Assembly (NCBI RefSeq): GCF_001580365.1
Contig: NZ_CP014480.1
Coordinates: forward strand, 1,923,008-1,987,007
Direction: 5' to 3'
DNA from: Kocuria turfanensis
GTDB lineage: Bacteria > Actinomycetota > Actinomycetes > Actinomycetales > Micrococcaceae
DNA length: 64,000 nucleotides
In this document: piece after piece, positions 60,778-64,000 of the stretch
Layout of the letters: every line of letters begins with the position of its first letter
Numbering within the stretch: the stretch's first letter is position 1
The notes under the pieces: model-generated
Databases searched by the model: none
Told to the model about the DNA's origin: nothing
The model's input: the letters and a program-made list of their open reading frames with translations, nothing else
Made by a program: the position numbers and the translations under genes

Positions 60778-62457
60778 ATGCCCTCTTCCCCCACCCCGCT
60801 CCCGGCCGCCCCCGATCCGCACTGGTGGCGGACGGCGGTCGTCTACCAGGTCTATCCCCGGTCCTTCGCCGACTCCGACGGCGACGGTCTCGGGGACCTG
60901 GGCGGGCTGCTCTCCCGCCTGCCGTACCTCGCCGAGCTGGGGGTGGACGCGATCTGGCTCAGCCCCTTCTACCCCTCCCCGCTGGCCGACGGCGGCTACG
61001 ACATCAGCGACTACCGCGACGTCGACCCACGGCTGGGCACCCTCGACGACTTCGACCGGGTGGTGGCCGGCGCCCACGCGCTGGGGATCAGGATCATCGT
61101 CGACATCGTCCCCAACCACACCTCCGACCAGCACCCCTGGTTCCAGGAGGCCCTCGCCGCACCGGCGGGCTCCCCCGCCCGCGAGCGCTACATCTTCCGG
61201 GACGGCACCGGCGACGACGGCGCCTGTCCGCCGGCGAACTGGGTCTCGCACTTCGGCGGGCCCGCCTGGGAGCGGGTGGACGACGGCCAGTGGTACTGCC
61301 ACCTGTTCGCCAAGGAGCAGCCGGACCTGAACTGGGACCACCCCGAGGTGCGCCAGTACTTCAAGGACACCCTGCGGTTCTGGGCCGACCGCGGGGTGGA
61401 CGGGTTCCGCATCGACGTGGCGCACTCCCTGGCGAAGGACCTCTCCCACCCGCTGCGCGACCAGCCCACCCTGGACCGCATGCTCCCGCTGGACGGCACC
61501 GACCCGCTCTACGACCGGGAGGAGGTGCACACGATCTACCAGGAGTGGCGCCAGGTCTTCGACGAGTACGACCCCCCGCGGATGGCGGTGGCCGAGACCT
61601 GGCACCCGGCCAACGAGCGGACCTGGCTCTACGCCCGCCCGACGGAGCTCGGGCAGGTCTTCGACTTCTCCCTGCTGAAGTCCCGCTGGGACCGGGACCA
61701 GTTCGTGGCCGTGATCGACCAGGCCTTCGCCGGCCACACGGGGGCGGGCGGCGGCCTCACCTGGGTGCTGTCCAACCACGACGTCCCCCGCCACGCCTCG
61801 CGGCTGGCCCTGCCGGAGGACACCGACCCGGACGCGTGGCTGCTCGCCGACGGCCGCCACCCGGTGCTCGACCCCCGGCTGGGCCTGGACCGGGCGCGGG
61901 CGGCCACCCTGATGATGCTGGCCCTGCCCGGCTCGCCCTACCTGTACCAGGGCGAGGAGCTCGGTCTGCCCGAGGTGCCCGACATCCCCCACGAGCGCCT
62001 GCAGGACCCCGTCTGGCACCGCACCGGCCACACGCTCAAGGGCCGCGACGGCGCCCGCGTCCCCCTGCCCTGGACCCGCACCGGCGGCTCCTTCGGCTTC
62101 GGCGAGGCCGGCGCGTGGCTGCCCCAGCCGGAGCACTTCGGGGAGCTGTCGGTCGAGGCCCAGGACGGGGTGGACGGCTCGACCCTCGAGCTGTACCGGC
62201 GTGCCCTGCAGATCCGCCGGGCCCACCCCGGGCTGGCCACCACCGACTTCGCCTGGGCCGAGGCCCCGTCCGGGTGCCTGGCCTACGACCGCGGCGCCGG
62301 GTTCCGCTGCCTGGTCAACCTCTCCGGCACCGAGGTCCCGCTGCCGGCCGGCGCTCAGGTGCTGCTGGCCAGCAGCCCGCTCGGCGACGGGCACCTGCCG
62401 CCCGACCGCACCGTGTGGCTGGCCGTCGGAGCCGATGCCCGGATCGGGGACCTGTGA
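60778..62457 (+). CDS. GH13 alpha-glucosidase (oligo-1,6/alpha-glucosidase type)
   Basis: A 559-residue GH13 enzyme. VVYQVYPRSFADSDGDGLGDLGG opens the barrel. The catalytic residues are Asp213 (GFRIDVAH, nucleophile), Glu273 (AVAETW, acid/base) and Asp335 (SNHDVPR). There is no signal peptide, so it acts in the cytoplasm on the sugar delivered by the ABC importer, releasing glucose. It is 95 bp after the permease and probably in the same LacI-controlled operon. Confidence 0.94.
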   Translation: MPSSPTPLPAAPDPHWWRTAVVYQVYPRSFADSDGDGLGDLGGLLSRLPYLAELGVDAIWLSPFYPSPLADGGYDISDYRDVDPRLGTLDDFDRVVAGAHALGIRIIVDIVPNHTSDQHPWFQEALAAPAGSPARERYIFRDGTGDDGACPPANWVSHFGGPAWERVDDGQWYCHLFAKEQPDLNWDHPEVRQYFKDTLRFWADRGVDGFRIDVAHSLAKDLSHPLRDQPTLDRMLPLDGTDPLYDREEVHTIYQEWRQVFDEYDPPRMAVAETWHPANERTWLYARPTELGQVFDFSLLKSRWDRDQFVAVIDQAFAGHTGAGGGLTWVLSNHDVPRHASRLALPEDTDPDAWLLADGRHPVLDPRLGLDRARAATLMMLALPGSPYLYQGEELGLPEVPDIPHERLQDPVWHRTGHTLKGRDGARVPLPWTRTGGSFGFGEAGAWLPQPEHFGELSVEAQDGVDGSTLELYRRALQIRRAHPGLATTDFAWAEAPSGCLAYDRGAGFRCLVNLSGTEVPLPAGAQVLLASSPLGDGHLPPDRTVWLAVGADARIGDL

Positions 62458-62574
62458 CCTGGCCTACTCGTCGGCGGGGTGGGAGACTGGAGCCGTGCCG
62501 GTCGCCCCTCCTCGGGAGACCCGGGACGGAGCACCCGGCATCCACCCGCCTGTCCCCCCAGCATGGGAAGTCCG

Positions 62575-64000
62575 ATGAACTCCTCCGGCCACCACCACCA
62601 CTCCACCGGGCCCGGCGACAGTGACGGCACCGACGCCACGTCCGCGGCCACCGACCCCACGTTCTACCGCTCCCCGGCCCAGGCCATCGCGGCCCCGCGG
62701 GAGACACTGGCCTATGTGGTCGCCTTCGACCGCACCGCGCAGCGCCCCGACGCGCTGACCGTCGTCGACCTCGACCCGGACTCCGACTCCTACGGCACCG
62801 TGGTCGGCTGGGAGGACATGCCCGGCACCGGGGACGAGCTGCACCACTTCGGGTGGAACGCCTGCAGCAGCGCCTTTATGCACGAGGGCCACGACATGAC
62901 CGGCCTGTCCCGGCGGTACCTGCTGCTGCCCGGGCTGCGGTCCTCCAACGTGCACGTCGCCGACACCCACCCCGATCCGCGGAACCCGCGGGTGGTCAAG
63001 ACGATCACCGCCGAGGAGCTGGCCGAGAAGGCCGGCTACTCCCGCCCGCACACCCTGCACTGCGGCCCGGACGGGGTGTACCTCTCCTGCCTGGGCACCG
63101 CGTCCGGGGACGGCGGACCCGGCGGCATCGCGGTGCTCGACCACAGCACCTTCGACGTGCTCGGCAAGTGGGAGACCGACCGCGGCCCCCAGCACCTGGC
63201 CTACGACGCGTGGTGGCACCTGAGGCACAACGCCCTCGTCACCAGCGAGTGGGGCACCCCGGCCATGGTGGAGCACGGCATCGTCGGCGAGCAGCTGCTG
63301 AACCAGGAGTACGGCCACGCCCTGCACTTCTGGGACCTCGCCGCCGGCAAGCACCTGCAGCGGGTGGAGCTGGGGGCAGAGCACCAGATGGCCCTCGAGC
63401 TGCGCCCGGCCCACGACCCGGAGGCGACCTGGGGGCTGGTGGACGCGGTGATCTCCACCGAGGACCTCTCGGCCTCGATCTTCCACTGGCACCGCACCGA
63501 GGCCGGGGACTGGACCGCGGAGAAGGTCATCTCCATCCCGGCCGAACCGCTCGAGGCGGAGAAGCTGCCGGAGTTCCTGCGCCCGTTCGGCGCGGTGCCG
63601 CCGCTGGTCACCGACATCTCGCTGTCCGTGGACGACCGGTGGCTCTACGTCTCCTGCTGGGGCACCGGGGAGCTGAAGCAGTACGACGTCTCCGACCCGG
63701 CCCACCCGCGCGAGACCGGATCGGTGCGCCTGGGCGGGATCGGGGACCGCGCCGCCCACCCCTCCGCCCCGGACACCTGGCTCGGCGGCGGCCCGCAGAT
63801 GGTCGAGACCAGCCGCGACGGCACCCGGATATACGTGACCAACTCCCTCTACGGGGCCTGGGACGACCAGCTCTACCCCCACGGGATCGGGGCCTGGATG
63901 GCCAAGATCGACGCCGACACCGACACCGGCGGCCTGACCATCGACGAGGACTTCTTCCTCGACCAGGAAGACTTCCGCGGCCTGCGCGTCCACCAGATCC
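62575..64000 (+). CDS. methanethiol oxidase/selenium-binding protein (SBP56 family), 3' truncated by window
   Basis: At least 475 residues of an SBP56-family protein; the gene continues past the window edge. After a His-rich N-terminus (SSGHHHHST) the protein follows the family pattern: FYRSPAQAIAAPRETLAYV, WNACSSAF, RPHTLHCGPDGVYLSCLG, ALVTSEWGTP and HQMALELRPAHDP. Bacterial members are copper-dependent methanethiol oxidases giving formaldehyde, H2S and H2O2. GGGAAG precedes the ATG at 62575; an in-frame ATG at 62563 is possible. A long open frame on the opposite strand is a shadow. It follows the alpha-glucosidase by 117 bp but need not share its operon. Confidence 0.88.
   Translation, partial: MNSSGHHHHSTGPGDSDGTDATSAATDPTFYRSPAQAIAAPRETLAYVVAFDRTAQRPDALTVVDLDPDSDSYGTVVGWEDMPGTGDELHHFGWNACSSAFMHEGHDMTGLSRRYLLLPGLRSSNVHVADTHPDPRNPRVVKTITAEELAEKAGYSRPHTLHCGPDGVYLSCLGTASGDGGPGGIAVLDHSTFDVLGKWETDRGPQHLAYDAWWHLRHNALVTSEWGTPAMVEHGIVGEQLLNQEYGHALHFWDLAAGKHLQRVELGAEHQMALELRPAHDPEATWGLVDAVISTEDLSASIFHWHRTEAGDWTAEKVISIPAEPLEAEKLPEFLRPFGAVPPLVTDISLSVDDRWLYVSCWGTGELKQYDVSDPAHPRETGSVRLGGIGDRAAHPSAPDTWLGGGPQMVETSRDGTRIYVTNSLYGAWDDQLYPHGIGAWMAKIDADTDTGGLTIDEDFFLDQEDFRGLRVHQI

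Noticed and set aside
62464..63993. 509-codon minus-strand frame at the right edge
   Set aside because: It is antisense to the SBP56/methanethiol oxidase gene, whose motifs are clear and whose frame stays open to the window end.

Overview
The window is very GC-rich, densely coded DNA with GTG/TTG starts, GTGA/ATGA stop-start overlaps and many actinobacterial families (CsoR, mycothiol-linked enzymes, PspC, CsbD, BioMNY, LCP). The gene at 23944-25380 closely resembles the flavin putrescine oxidases of Kocuria and Rhodococcus. Together these suggest a Micrococcaceae-type actinobacterium, perhaps Kocuria. That is inference from gene content; no 16S or other marker is present. I found no tRNA, rRNA, CRISPR array, insertion sequence or prophage. 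It reads as ordinary chromosome carrying several catabolic and resistance modules.

Layout. 1-3516: 3' end of a frameshifted FAD-linked oxidase, then a minus-strand GH15-azlC-azlD operon. 3560-6557: copper module csoR, copZ, copA with a CsoR operator and a strong terminator. 6579-9695: small or membrane hypotheticals and a MocR/PdxR regulator divergent from pdxS-pdxT (9808-11363). 11433-15180: two universal stress proteins, a MATE exporter and an S4 RNA-binding protein. 15440-18414: an orphan amino-acid binding lipoprotein and an M13 peptidase. 18525-28500: a polyamine module with putrescine oxidase, Usp, APC permease, agmatine deiminase and amidase in one minus-strand run, plus a DsbA-like protein, a TetR regulator and an aminoaldehyde dehydrogenase. 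28637-30592: DUF427 and a TsuA-TusA sulfur pair. 30747-35019: a vanillate module (vanK-like MFS, vanB, vanA) with a divergent PadR/VanR regulator. 35083-47800: lipoprotein, Zn-alcohol dehydrogenase, YezG-like protein, CsbD, NERD-helicase, DUF368/PopT, GltS, dienelactone hydrolase, BadF-type kinase, EamA exporter, monomeric amine oxidase and an LCP protein. 48016-50362: CHY zinc finger and the biotin ECF transporter bioM-bioN-bioY. 50320-56158: MDMPI-like enzyme/MarR pair, PspC, stress flavoprotein, flavodoxin-like reductase, TetR/glycosyltransferase pair and an ACR3-like exporter. 56269-62457: LacI-controlled sugar ABC importer (binding protein plus two permeases, no ATPase) with a GH13 alpha-glucosidase. 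62575-end: a methanethiol oxidase gene cut by the window edge.

Regulation is unusually legible. Operator-like inverted repeats sit in the promoters of csoR, pdxR/pdxS, the puo operon and its aldehyde dehydrogenase (the same 24-bp site twice, with a TetR gene between), vanA/vanR, the MarR pair, the TetR/glycosyltransferase pair (a perfect 45-bp palindrome) and the LacI sugar operon. About ten genes have a TANNNT box exactly 6 or 7 nt before an ATG/GTG and no Shine-Dalgarno, which predicts leaderless mRNAs.

The most coherent system is the polyamine regulon. Agmatine deiminase, an amidase-signature enzyme (in the position normally filled by the nitrilase-family N-carbamoylputrescine amidase), a permease, putrescine oxidase and aminobutyraldehyde dehydrogenase would take agmatine or putrescine to GABA, apparently under one TetR repressor.
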